From positions 19,320-83,319 of the forward strand of contig NZ_JACJJP010000014.1 in NCBI RefSeq assembly GCF_016900095.1: a stretch of 64,000 nucleotides of DNA, in the 5' to 3' direction. This document shows, piece after piece, positions 53,102-61,040 of the stretch. Under the pieces are notes generated by a model, which saw only the letters and a list, made by a program, of their open reading frames with translations, searched no databases and was not told the DNA's origin. The position numbers were made by a program, and so were the translations under genes. Source of the stretch: Gemmiger formicilis (lineage in GTDB: Bacteria; Bacillota; Clostridia; Oscillospirales; Ruminococcaceae). Numbering within the stretch: position 1 is the first letter of the stretch; each line of letters starts with the position of its first letter.

Positions 53102-53398
53102 TCAGCGCTCGGCGCGGGTGGCGCACTGGGGACCGCAGCTGCATTCCTTGATGGTGATATGCATGGCGCTGCAATGGCTGTGATCGTTGTACCGGTATCC
53201 GGCATCGTCACAGCGGATGGCTGTCTCGGCGGTAGGCGGCACATTGTCGGTGCAGACATTGCCGTAGGCTTCGTTGTTGCGATAGCTGCTGCAAACCGAA
53301 TCGGCAGGACCTGTGTGGTGGACGCTCACCCCATCGAGACAGCATCCACCGCCCTTGTTGTGGCAACAGTTGCTCTGGGAACAGTCAAGATAACACAT
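53102..53398 (-). CDS. DUF1540 cysteine-rich protein
   Basis: A small 98-residue protein with over a dozen cysteines. The C-terminal block AIRCDDAGYRYNDHSHCSAM, then ITIKECSCGPQC, matches the DUF1540 pattern, and the N-terminal CYLDCSQSNCCHNK looks like another, partial copy. DUF1540 proteins are widespread in anaerobic Firmicutes and probably bind metal; function is unknown. GGAGG lies 9 bases upstream on the minus strand. The ~200 bases between it and the divergent beta-helix gene show no clear promoter in either direction. Confidence 0.88.
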   Translation of the reverse strand: MCYLDCSQSNCCHNKGGGCCLDGVSVHHTGPADSVCSSYRNNEAYGNVCTDNVPPTAETAIRCDDAGYRYNDHSHCSAMHITIKECSCGPQCATRAER

Positions 53399-53596
53399 GG
53401 TAATTCACCTCCGCTTACAATTTGCCCACTTTCCGGTCTAAACATGCGGGGCCGGTACAGTCTGCGGCGCTACCAAATCTTCACAGCCGCAACAGAAATT
53501 TATCACATTTTGGGCTTATGCTGATACGTAAAGCGGAACATGCCGCCTGTCTGCTGCAAATTCGATATACAGGCAGCGGAAGAAAGGCCAAGATCA

Positions 53597-55243
53597 ATGA
53601 AAAAGTGCATATCATGGGTCGGTGTGATGGCAATCCTTGCGCTTGCGGTATGCAGCATATGGCCCCGGACGGCTGAAACGGATTTCAGCAACATGGTCCT
53701 GACAGGGGAGGTACTTTGCTCCGAAAATGGTACGGTCACCCTGAATTTGGGAGAGCTGACCGGCAACCTGACACCTGAATCCATCTCGGGTATCAGATTT
53801 CCGGTCGTTATTTCGTCATTCGTTCACGCTGCCCCCGACACTTCTACAGCCGAGACTGCTGTGCAGGCTTTCATATCCTGGAAAAGGGACACAGTTCTGG
53901 ATTTAAACAAGGCAGCAGTTTACAGCGTCTCCGAGGATGGGGAACAATTGCCCGGTTCCGTTGACGATATTGCACCACAGAATCTGATCAGTGTGACTGT
54001 GGACGATACCAATCGGCCGGCAACGGTTTTTATCCTGCAGAATACCGAAAAGATATGTCTGGATTCGGAATCTGTGCAGGGGAGCGCGGCGAATACCATC
54101 ACGGAAGACTTGAGCGAACGCGGTACAGAATACACCTCCACCGGCGACGATGAAAACGCCCTGCGGGTTGTGGGGGCAAAGGCCACTCTGCGTCACAGCG
54201 AGGTAGAAAAGCAAAGCGGTAGCAGCTCGGATTCCTTCCGCAGTGGGCGATACGGTCTGAATGCCGCTTTGCTGGCTACCGATGGAGCGCATCTGTCTCT
54301 GATCAATGGAATTGTCAACGCTTCCGTGGATGGAAGCACGGGCCTTTTTGGCTATGGCGCCGGAACCCTGATCAATCTGAACGGAGGCGCTATCACCACA
54401 ACGGGAGACGGCGGCACAGGTGTACAGGCCTCCGGTGGAGCGCAGATTCAGGTACAAGACCTGACCGCAATTACGGCGGGTAATTCGGCTTCGGTGATCT
54501 GCACGGCCCGGGATGGACGGGTGGATGCCGACGGCGGCATGTTTACATCGGGGGGCTATGATTCACCCGCGGTCTATGCTATGGGGGATGTGACCATGAG
54601 CCATGCGGAACTCACCGCCAACAATTCCCAGGCGCTGGTTCTGGAAGATTCGCCGGAGGTCATCTTACGGAACTGTACTGTCAGCGGGAACATGCAAACC
54701 GAGGAAGCGACGACAGAGACAGGCCAAACGATCCAATTATACAGTTCCCGGTCGGATTCCTCCCAGGATTCCGCGGTTCTCCGGATGCTTGGCGGGAGCC
54801 TGGCGTCCAAAAGCGGCAATCTGTTTAACGCCACCAACACGAGATGTGAAATTCTTCTGAATCAGGTAAACATCGAAAACAGTGGCAGCGATGTCCTGCT
54901 TTGTGCCACGGGAAATAGCGGAATATACGGCACGGCAGGAGAAAACGGCGCCGATGTCACACTGAGGGCACAAAAGCAGCAGCTGAACGGGCGTATTTTG
55001 GTGGATGATATTTCCTCCCTGCATTTCATCCTGGAACAGGGAAGCAGCTTTAGCGGAATGATTCAGAAAACTGCATTCGAAGGCAGCACCGCACCCAACG
55101 GAGAAATCACGGTGAAGATTGCAAAAGGCAGCACGTGGTCCTTAACGGGGAACAGCACGGTGGATATTTTGCAAAATGAAGGAACCATTGTTTGGAATGG
55201 GTACACCATCACGCTGGCCGATGGCACCGTCCTATCTGCATGA
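53597..55243 (+). CDS. Secreted right-handed beta-helix protein
   Basis: A 548-residue predicted exported protein. The N-terminal signal peptide-like segment is MKKCISWVGVMAILALAVCS. Most of the rest consists of repeated short strands with G/N/S/T turns (for example GATLINLNGGAITTTGDGGT-like spacing, GVQASGGAQIQVQD, ILRNCTVSGNMQ). This is typical of parallel beta-helix (pectate lyase-like or adhesin) folds. No catalytic motif, sortase signal or membrane anchor is evident. AGAAAGG precedes the ATG at 53597; longer readings lack a site. Function unknown: it could be a surface or secreted carbohydrate-interacting protein. A terminator follows. Confidence 0.75.
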   Translation: MKKCISWVGVMAILALAVCSIWPRTAETDFSNMVLTGEVLCSENGTVTLNLGELTGNLTPESISGIRFPVVISSFVHAAPDTSTAETAVQAFISWKRDTVLDLNKAAVYSVSEDGEQLPGSVDDIAPQNLISVTVDDTNRPATVFILQNTEKICLDSESVQGSAANTITEDLSERGTEYTSTGDDENALRVVGAKATLRHSEVEKQSGSSSDSFRSGRYGLNAALLATDGAHLSLINGIVNASVDGSTGLFGYGAGTLINLNGGAITTTGDGGTGVQASGGAQIQVQDLTAITAGNSASVICTARDGRVDADGGMFTSGGYDSPAVYAMGDVTMSHAELTANNSQALVLEDSPEVILRNCTVSGNMQTEEATTETGQTIQLYSSRSDSSQDSAVLRMLGGSLASKSGNLFNATNTRCEILLNQVNIENSGSDVLLCATGNSGIYGTAGENGADVTLRAQKQQLNGRILVDDISSLHFILEQGSSFSGMIQKTAFEGSTAPNGEITVKIAKGSTWSLTGNSTVDILQNEGTIVWNGYTITLADGTVLSA

Positions 55244-55252
55244 AATCAGCCG

Positions 55253-55278
55253 AAAGAAGTCCGTAAGGGCTTCTTTTT
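55253..55278 (+). terminator. Intrinsic terminator after the beta-helix gene
   Basis: A 10-bp stem with one G-T pair (55253-55262 with 55267-55276), GTAA loop and a T-run. Confidence 0.85.
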
Positions 55279-55296
55279 TGTTTTGGGGCATTGTGC

Positions 55297-55302
55297 TATA
55301 AT
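55297..55302 (+). promoter_or_regulatory. Promoter -10 element for the DUF1294 gene
   Basis: A consensus TATAAT 36 bases before the start. The 17-base-upstream position (55274-55279, TTTTTT-like) overlaps the preceding terminator and is a poor -35, so strength is uncertain. Confidence 0.5.
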
Positions 55303-55337
55303 GCGGATATGATTTCAAGAATCAGGAGGTGAGAGCG

Positions 55338-55628
55338 TTGCGGACCCTTGTCCCGATGGAAAATCTTCTTTTCTTTTGGCTTGTTTTCGCCAATCTGTTG
55401 GGCTTGATCCTGATGGGCGCCGACAAAAGCCGCGCCAAGCGAGGCGCGTGGCGGGTGCCGGAAAAAACCTTCTTCTTGCTGGCACTGCTGGGCGGTTGTG
55501 TGGGCTGCTGGGCGGGTATGTATCTGTTCCGGCACAAAACAAGGCACTGGTATTTTGTGATCGGGATGCCGGCAATATTGGTCCTGCAAATTCTTCTGGC
55601 TTTTTGGCTGTATGCCAATCCTCTGTAA
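55338..55628 (+). CDS. DUF1294 small membrane protein
   Basis: A 96-residue membrane protein of the DUF1294 family, function unknown. The conserved blocks are NLLGLILMGADKSRAKRG, RVPEKTFFLLALLGGCVGC and RHKTRHWYFVIGMP. Three hydrophobic segments are visible. The start is taken at TTG 55338 because AGGAGG (55324-55329) lies 8 bases upstream. GTG 55329 overlaps that site, and ATG 55356 is too far away but remains possible. Confidence 0.88.
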   Translation: MRTLVPMENLLFFWLVFANLLGLILMGADKSRAKRGAWRVPEKTFFLLALLGGCVGCWAGMYLFRHKTRHWYFVIGMPAILVLQILLAFWLYANPL

Positions 55629-55655
55629 AGAACGGGCAAAATAACCGCGCATTTA

Positions 55656-55684
55656 TTGCCTTGGTGGATACGGTGTGCTATACT
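55656..55684 (+). promoter_or_regulatory. Promoter of the esterase gene at 55.7 kb
   Basis: TTGCCT (55656-55661), a 17-base spacer and TATACT (55679-55684), 38 bases before the start codon. Confidence 0.7.
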
Positions 55685-55722
55685 GAATAAAATTGCACAC
55701 ATGTATAACGAGGTGAATTTCC

Positions 55723-56715
55723 ATGAACTGTATGAATGTGCAACTTGGTCCCAACCAGGCACATCTGACCTGTTATCTGCAAGACAAGAGTGCCGCCATG
55801 CCGAATACGGATATCCGCCCGGCTGCCCTGATCTTCCCGGGCGGCGGTTATCAATATTGTTCTGACCGTGAAGCCGAACCGGTGGCGCTGGCTTATCTGG
55901 CGGAAGGTTTCAATGCATTCGTTCTGCGTTACACCACCGGTATGGACTGCCCGCTGGACAAATCCTTGCAGGATGCCCAGGCTGCATTGGCCTATCTGCG
56001 AAACAACGCTACCGAACTGCGCATTGATGCCCATAAAATTGTGGCCATCGGTTTTTCGGCCGGCGGACATCTGGCGGCCGCGCTCGGTACCGAAAGTCCT
56101 GAAAAACCGGATGCCATGGTTCTTGGATATGCCGTCACCTTGGGGGCAACCTGGGCACCCATGGGCCGCCCGTCGGAGCCGGACCTGGGGGACCTGATTT
56201 CGGACAGCACACCGCCGGCCTTTATTTTTGCCACCCAGGGCGACAGCCTGGTCCCCGTCAAGAACAGTCTGGTTTTTGCGGATGCGCTGGCCGACCATGA
56301 TATTCCCTTTGCGCTGCACATCTTTCCCACAGGTGAACACGGATTGTCCTTGGCACGCCCCTGCACCAGCAACGGTGATCAGGCCCGGGTCAATGCCGAA
56401 GTTGCCGGGTGGATGCCCATGAGCATCCGTTTCCTTCAGGATATCTGGGGTGCCCTCGGCGTCGTGTCGCCCCGCCCGGAACTGCGTGCCCAGATGGGAG
56501 ACGGAAAAGCCGGTTTGGATGTACCCTTCAAACGATTGCTCAAACGCCCCGGTGCAGCGGAAGTGTTGCAGCGCCGCTTGCCCGAAGTGATGGGGATTCT
56601 TCAGCAGAATCCCTTGCTGAAAGGTGCTTCCCTGCGGCAGCTGGCCGGTTTTATGCCGGATGCATACCCGGAAGAACTGCTGCGTTCCATTGACGAAGAA
56701 CTGTCCAAGGTATAA
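55723..56715 (+). CDS. Alpha/beta hydrolase (acetyl-xylan or carbohydrate esterase-like)
   Basis: A 330-residue alpha/beta hydrolase of the BD-FAE/Axe type. The oxyanion block is ALIFPGGGYQYCSDREAEPV and the nucleophile elbow is IVAIGFSAGGHLAAALG (near residue 112). The acid and histidine are expected in ATQGDSLVPVKNS and IFPTGEHGLSLARP. The last ~80 residues form an extra helical segment (VLQRRLPEVMGILQQNPLLK) that is not part of the core fold. There is no signal peptide, so the enzyme is cytoplasmic and may act on imported sugar esters. GAGG precedes the ATG. Confidence 0.85.
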   Translation: MNCMNVQLGPNQAHLTCYLQDKSAAMPNTDIRPAALIFPGGGYQYCSDREAEPVALAYLAEGFNAFVLRYTTGMDCPLDKSLQDAQAALAYLRNNATELRIDAHKIVAIGFSAGGHLAAALGTESPEKPDAMVLGYAVTLGATWAPMGRPSEPDLGDLISDSTPPAFIFATQGDSLVPVKNSLVFADALADHDIPFALHIFPTGEHGLSLARPCTSNGDQARVNAEVAGWMPMSIRFLQDIWGALGVVSPRPELRAQMGDGKAGLDVPFKRLLKRPGAAEVLQRRLPEVMGILQQNPLLKGASLRQLAGFMPDAYPEELLRSIDEELSKV

Positions 56716-56729
56716 GGAAAGGAATTGTT

Positions 56730-57080
56730 ATGCTGTTTTTGGAATATCCGCCCTGCTCCACCTGCCGCAAGGCAAAGGCATGGCTGGACGAACACGCACA
56801 AGAGTATCAGGCGCGACATATCAAAGAAAACAACCCCACTTATGAAGAACTGAAAACATGGCAGGCGCGCAGCGGTCTTCCCCTCAAGAAATTCTTCAAT
56901 ACCAGCGGCCAGCTGTATAAGTCTCTACAGCTGAAGGACAAGCTGCCCGCCATGACAGAGGAGGAACAGCTGCGTCTTCTTGCCAGCGACGGAATGTTGG
57001 TCAAACGGCCCATTGTGGTCACCGACGAGACGGTTCTGGTGGGATTCCGCGTTTCCGAATGGGAGCAAGCTCTTCTGTAA
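56730..57080 (+). CDS. ArsC/Spx-family (YffB/MgsR-like) thioredoxin-fold protein
   Basis: A 116-residue thioredoxin-fold protein. The N-terminal EYPPCSTCRKAKAWLDEH carries a C-x-x-C (C-S-T-C) pair. The mid region FFNTSGQLYKSL and the end MLVKRPIVVTDETVLVGFR are typical of the ArsC-like group. Spx/MgsR members regulate RNA polymerase, whereas YffB-type members are glutathione- or thiol-related; this sequence looks closer to the latter in length. It follows the esterase gene by 14 bases with AAGGAAAGGA upstream, so they are probably cotranscribed. Confidence 0.9.
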   Translation: MLFLEYPPCSTCRKAKAWLDEHAQEYQARHIKENNPTYEELKTWQARSGLPLKKFFNTSGQLYKSLQLKDKLPAMTEEEQLRLLASDGMLVKRPIVVTDETVLVGFRVSEWEQALL

Positions 57081-57110
57081 AGAACTGACAGGAAAGGGGT
57101 ATAGTCGTTT

Positions 57111-57329
57111 ATGTTCTTCCGGCACAGAAAAAACGGCAAAAAACTTCCGCCGGAAGGCATGAGCGCGGCGGACATTCAAAAGCAGAGCAGCATATGCACG
57201 GGGGAGACCGTTATCGGGTTTTACGACCCGAAAACCGACCGTCTTCTGCAAGCGGTTGTGGTCCGCTCGGCGCAGGATGTTGCGGATTATTATCGCATGT
57301 ATGGATTTGAACCGCCGTCAAAGCTGTGA
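57111..57329 (+). CDS. Small protein of unknown function
   Basis: A 72-residue protein starting MFFRHRKNGKKLPPEGMSAA. It has a basic N-terminus and a small alpha/beta body (TVIGFYDPKTDRLLQAVVVR, AQDVADYYRMYGFEPPSKL). I do not recognise it. GAAAGGGG lies about 12 bases upstream, and the gene starts 30 bases after the ArsC-like gene, suggesting the same operon. Codon use looks like that of its neighbours. Confidence 0.65.
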   Translation: MFFRHRKNGKKLPPEGMSAADIQKQSSICTGETVIGFYDPKTDRLLQAVVVRSAQDVADYYRMYGFEPPSKL

Positions 57330-57416
57330 TTTTCTTAACTTTGTAATATATTTTGCCGAGTTTGAGTCAGCAATCCCCAAAATGCGCAATATTTGCGCGA
57401 ATCTGGCTGTGACCCC

Positions 57417-57445
57417 TTTGCAGGCAGCAAAATAGGTGCTATAAT
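57417..57445 (+). promoter_or_regulatory. Promoter of pta
   Basis: TTTGCA (57417-57422), a 17-base spacer and TATAAT (57440-57445), about 75 bases before pta. The leader contains a 7-bp GC hairpin (CGCCGCG/CGCGGCG, about 57466-57502). Upstream, a short palindrome GCGCAATATTTGCGC lies at about 57381. Confidence 0.72.
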
Positions 57446-57520
57446 CTCTTTGTAAGAAGATGTAGCGCCGCGTATCGCACTGAGAGCGGTAAGCGCGGCG
57501 AAAGAATCGGAGGTTACAGT

Positions 57521-58486
57521 ATGGAACTTTTTGAACGCTTTGAATCTCAGCTCAAGGCTAATCCCAAAACCATCGTTTTCACCGAAGGCCCGGATGCCCG
57601 TATCCTCAGTGCCGCCAGCCGTCTGCTGGCCGGCAACGTGCTGAAGGTCATTCTGCTGGGCAATCCCGATGAGGTGAAGGCTGCCGCTGCGGCCGGTGGC
57701 TTTGATATTTCCGGTGCGGAAATTATCGACCCCGTCAACTACGATGGTTTTGAAGAAATGGTTGCCAAGATGGTCGAGCTGCGCAAGGGCAAAATGACCG
57801 AAGAGCAGTGCCGTGCCGCTATGGCCAAGAGCAACTACTTTGGTACCATGCTGGTCAAGATGGGCAAGGCCGACTGCCTGCTGGGCGGCGCTACCTACTC
57901 CACCGCCGATACCGTCCGTCCCGCTCTGCAGCTGATCAAGTGCAAGCCCGGCATCAAGTCCGTGAGCTCCTGCTTCATTCTGGTTCGCGGCGAAGAGATG
58001 CTGGCCATGGGTGACTGCGCCATCAACATCGATCCCACCGAAGATGAGATCGTGGAGATTACCGTGGAGACCGCTAAGACGGCTGCCATCTTCGGCATCG
58101 ATCCTCGCGTTGCTCTGCTGTCCTATTCCTCCAAGGGCTCCGGCAAGGGCGAAACCGTGGACAAGATGCGCAACGCCACGGCCCGTGTTCAGGCGGATCA
58201 CCCCGAAATGAAAGTGGACGGCGAACTGCAGTTTGACGCTGCCGTTGCCCCCGAAGTCGGCCAGCTGAAGGCCAAGGGCAGCCCGGTGGCCGGTTACGCC
58301 AACACCTTTATCTTCCCCAACATCAACGCCGGCAACATCGGTTACAAGATTGCCCAGCGTCTGGGAGGCTTTGAGGCATACGGTCCCATTCTGCAGGGTC
58401 TGAACGCTCCCATCAATGACCTGTCCCGCGGCTGCAATGCGGAAGAGGTCTACAAGATGGCCCTGATCACCGCCGCGCTGATCTGA
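57521..58486 (+). CDS. pta: Phosphate acetyltransferase
   Basis: Pta interconverts acetyl-CoA and acetyl phosphate, the first step to acetate and substrate-level ATP. The 321-residue short form has the N-terminal KTIVFTEGPDARILSAASRL and the SNYFGTMLVKMGKADCLLGG block. STADTVRPALQLIKCKPG, then SYSSKGSGKGETVDKMRNA and the ending FIFPNINAGNIGYKIAQRLG, are all family marks. GGAGG lies 8 bases upstream. No acetate kinase gene is adjacent here. The codon use is strongly biased, suggesting high expression. A terminator follows. Confidence 0.97.
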   Translation: MELFERFESQLKANPKTIVFTEGPDARILSAASRLLAGNVLKVILLGNPDEVKAAAAAGGFDISGAEIIDPVNYDGFEEMVAKMVELRKGKMTEEQCRAAMAKSNYFGTMLVKMGKADCLLGGATYSTADTVRPALQLIKCKPGIKSVSSCFILVRGEEMLAMGDCAINIDPTEDEIVEITVETAKTAAIFGIDPRVALLSYSSKGSGKGETVDKMRNATARVQADHPEMKVDGELQFDAAVAPEVGQLKAKGSPVAGYANTFIFPNINAGNIGYKIAQRLGGFEAYGPILQGLNAPINDLSRGCNAEEVYKMALITAALI

Positions 58487-58510
58487 GTTTTCATTACTTA
58501 CTATAATGTA

Positions 58511-58550
58511 AAAAGTTCCCGCACCGTCAATGACAGTGCGGGAACTTTTG
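58511..58550 (+). terminator. Intrinsic terminator after pta
   Basis: A 14-bp perfect stem (58511-58524 with 58536-58549) with an 11-base loop ends in TTTT. Confidence 0.88.
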
Positions 58551-58555
58551 GGTCT

Positions 58556-58592
58556 AAAAAACCGGCGGCCGGAGCTTTCCGGTCGCCGGTTT
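58556..58592 (-). terminator. Intrinsic terminator after luxS (minus strand)
   Basis: A 13-bp stem with one G-T pair (58560-58572 with 58579-58591) and 6-base loop; on the minus strand it is followed by TTTTTTAG. It ends the pyk-luxS operon. Confidence 0.88.
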
Positions 58593-58595
58593 GAC

Positions 58596-59054
58596 TTATG
58601 GCTGGTACCGAAGATGATCGGCGTCCAATTTCTGCAGAACGGCCAGCATGGTACGGCATTCCTGCCGGGCGGCAGCGGGGTCCATCAAGCGGTAATTGCC
58701 GCACTCGGACTCGCTGGCACCGGGGATAGGGCCGTCATATTCGGCCATCCAGGCAAAGGCCTCCTGGGTCAATTGCAGGGCTTCTGCATCGCTCATGCCC
58801 TGTGTCAGCAGATAAAAACCGGTCAGGCAGCCCATGGGCCCTACATAGACCACATGGTCGCTCCAGCGGCTGTTGCGGGCATAGGTGGCGAACAGATGTT
58901 CGATGGTATGTGCCGCAGCGGGGGAGAGATAATCTCCCTTGTTCGGGCGCTTCATGCGCACGTCCCAGGTACGGACCTCCCCGTCTTGCCGGGAAAGATA
59001 CATGCCGGGCATCAGGGTTGTGTGGTCAACGCAAAAACTGGCAATGCGTTCCAT
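58596..59054 (-). CDS. luxS: S-ribosylhomocysteine lyase
   Basis: LuxS splits S-ribosylhomocysteine into homocysteine and DPD, the precursor of autoinducer-2, as part of the activated methyl cycle. The 152-residue protein has the metal ligands H49 and H53 (AAAHTIEHLFATYARN) and C118 (SESECGNY). The catalytic cysteine is C76 (YVGPMGCLTGFY), and E52 is present. It lies six bases after pyk on the same strand and is probably cotranscribed with it. Confidence 0.97.
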   Translation of the reverse strand: MERIASFCVDHTTLMPGMYLSRQDGEVRTWDVRMKRPNKGDYLSPAAAHTIEHLFATYARNSRWSDHVVYVGPMGCLTGFYLLTQGMSDAEALQLTQEAFAWMAEYDGPIPGASESECGNYRLMDPAAARQECRTMLAVLQKLDADHLRYQP

Positions 59055-59060
59055 TACAGA

Positions 59061-60806
59061 TCACTCCATCATCATCTGGACAACGCCATGCTGGCAGTCC
59101 AGCGAAATGTTCATGCCGTCATGCAGAGTGCGGGTGGCGCCCAGAGCACCGACGATCACAGCCTTGTTCAGGGACAGGGCCACAATGGCGGCATGGCTGT
59201 TGGTGCCGGCTTCTTCGGTGATGATACCGGCGGCCTGACGGATATAGGGCAGCATGTCGTTGCTGGTGTGGGGCACAACCAGAATCTGGCCGGGCTTGAA
59301 CTTGGTAGCCACTTCGGCCGCAGTACGGCAGACGCAGGCGGTGCCCTTGGCGTTCATGGAGCCGATGCCCACACCGGTGAGCAGGCTATCGCCGACCAGA
59401 TGCACCTTGATCATGTTGGTGGTGCCGGAAACGCCTACCGGCACACCGGCGGTGACAACCGCCATGCTGCCGGCCTGCACCAGGCCGGCGTTCACGGCGC
59501 AATCAACGGACATGCTGATCAGTTCGTCGGTGGAGTTGGCATAAGGCATAACCAGCGGTGTGATACCCCAGTGGATGTTCAGCTGACGCTGCACCTGCTC
59601 ATCCAGCACACAGGCCACGATGGGGGTTGCGGGACGATAGCGGCTCAGCAGACGGGCGGTTTCGCCGCTCTTGGAGACGGTGATGATGGCGCTGGCGTGA
59701 ATGTCGGAAGCGGTGGTGCAGGCGGCGTGGCAGACAGCGGCGCTCACGCTCAGGCGGCTCTCATCGGCCTGGGCATGGTGAACCAGGCTGTTGTAGCTGG
59801 CGTCGGCCTCGGTGGTCTCAGCGATGGCAACCATCGCCTTCAGAGCCGCTACGGGGTATTTGCCGGCGGCGGTCTCGCCGCTCAGCATAACAGCGGAAGA
59901 GCCGTCATAAATGGCGTTGGCCACGTCGGTGATCTCGGCACGGGTGGGACGGGGATTGGAAATCATGGAATCCAGCATCTGGGTAGCGGTGATGACAACC
60001 TTGCCGCTGGCCATGGTACGGTCGATCAGGTGCTTCTGGATGGAGGGAATTTCGGCGAAGTCGATCTCAACGCCCATGTCGCCGCGGGCCACCATGATGC
60101 CGTCGGCCACAGCCAGGATCTCGTCGATGTTATCCACGCCTTCCTGGTTTTCGATCTTGGCGATGATCTTCATGTTGGAGTGGCAGTCATCCAGCAGGTG
60201 ACGGATCTCCATGATATCGGCAGCGCAGCGGGTGAAGCTGGCGGAAACCAGATCAAAGCCCTGCTCGGCGCCGAAGGTGATGTCCTGCTTGTCGCGCTGG
60301 CTCATATACGGCATGGACAGATGAACGCCGGGAACGTTAACGCCCTTCTTGGTCTTGATGATGCCGTCGTTCTCCACAACGCAGCTGATATCGGTATCGG
60401 TGACATTTTCAATGCGCAGGCTGATCAGACCGTCATCCAGCATGATGTGGCCGCCGGGCTGCACATCATGGGGCAGTTCTTTATAGGTGATGGAGCAAAT
60501 CTCGTTCGTGCCTTCCACTTCACGGCTGGTCAGGGTGAACTTCTGGCCGGTCACGAGTTTCTCGGAACCATTTTTGAAGACGCCCAGACGGATTTCGGGG
60601 CCTTTGGTGTCCAGCATGGCGGCAACCGGCTTGCCCAGTTCCTCACGCAGAGCCTTCAGCTTTTCAAAACGGCCGCGATGTTCATCGTAGTCGCCATGAG
60701 AGAAGTTGAAGCGAGCCACGTTCATGCCATTTTCAATCAGCTGGCGCAGCACGTCGCCCTTATCGGTAGAAGGGCCAAGGGTACAAACGATCTTTGTCTT
60801 GCGCAT
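59061..60806 (-). CDS. pyk: Pyruvate kinase with C-terminal PEP-utilising domain
   Basis: Pyruvate kinase makes ATP and pyruvate from PEP in glycolysis. The 581-residue protein begins MRKTKIVCTLGPSTDKG. It has the active-site blocks FNFSHGDYDEH and AKIENQEGVDNIDEI, and the catalytic signature MVARGDMGVEI. SGETAAGKYPVAALKAM and the C domain follow. The last ~100 residues are an extra phosphohistidine-like swivelling domain (ITEEAGTNSHAAIVALSLNK) as in Bacillus and other Firmicutes enzymes. GGAG lies about 12 bases upstream on the minus strand. Confidence 0.97.
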   Translation of the reverse strand: MRKTKIVCTLGPSTDKGDVLRQLIENGMNVARFNFSHGDYDEHRGRFEKLKALREELGKPVAAMLDTKGPEIRLGVFKNGSEKLVTGQKFTLTSREVEGTNEICSITYKELPHDVQPGGHIMLDDGLISLRIENVTDTDISCVVENDGIIKTKKGVNVPGVHLSMPYMSQRDKQDITFGAEQGFDLVSASFTRCAADIMEIRHLLDDCHSNMKIIAKIENQEGVDNIDEILAVADGIMVARGDMGVEIDFAEIPSIQKHLIDRTMASGKVVITATQMLDSMISNPRPTRAEITDVANAIYDGSSAVMLSGETAAGKYPVAALKAMVAIAETTEADASYNSLVHHAQADESRLSVSAAVCHAACTTASDIHASAIITVSKSGETARLLSRYRPATPIVACVLDEQVQRQLNIHWGITPLVMPYANSTDELISMSVDCAVNAGLVQAGSMAVVTAGVPVGVSGTTNMIKVHLVGDSLLTGVGIGSMNAKGTACVCRTAAEVATKFKPGQILVVPHTSNDMLPYIRQAAGIITEEAGTNSHAAIVALSLNKAVIVGALGATRTLHDGMNISLDCQHGVVQMMME

Positions 60807-60854
60807 ATCTCAATTTCTCCGTTTCAAATAAGGATATTGTATACATACAGCCTT

Positions 60855-60883
60855 ATTATAATACAAAAGTTTCGCTTCGACAA
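60855..60883 (-). promoter_or_regulatory. Promoter of pyk-luxS (minus strand)
   Basis: On the minus strand, TTGTCG (60883-60878), a 17-base spacer and TATAAT (60860-60855), about 50 bases before pyk. Confidence 0.78.
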
Positions 60884-60952
60884 GACAGGTACAGAAAACT
60901 TGCACAAAATTTAGCGCATTTTTTGCACTTAACGTCCAAAAGCAGGCTTTGT

Positions 60953-60981
60953 TTTACTTTTTTAAGAAATTCATGTATAAT
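60953..60981 (+). promoter_or_regulatory. Promoter of deoB
   Basis: TTTACT (60953-60958), a 17-base spacer and TATAAT (60976-60981), 59 bases before the start codon; divergent from pyk. Confidence 0.78.
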
Positions 60982-61040
60982 AGCCCATATAGTTTGGGAA
61001 GAAAATTCCTGATTGCATCTTATTTATAAGGAGAAACACC

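Noticed and set aside
58530..60914. A 794-codon plus-strand frame opposite luxS and pyk.
   Set aside because: Antisense shadow of highly biased genes; Gly/His/Val-rich with no domain or start signal.
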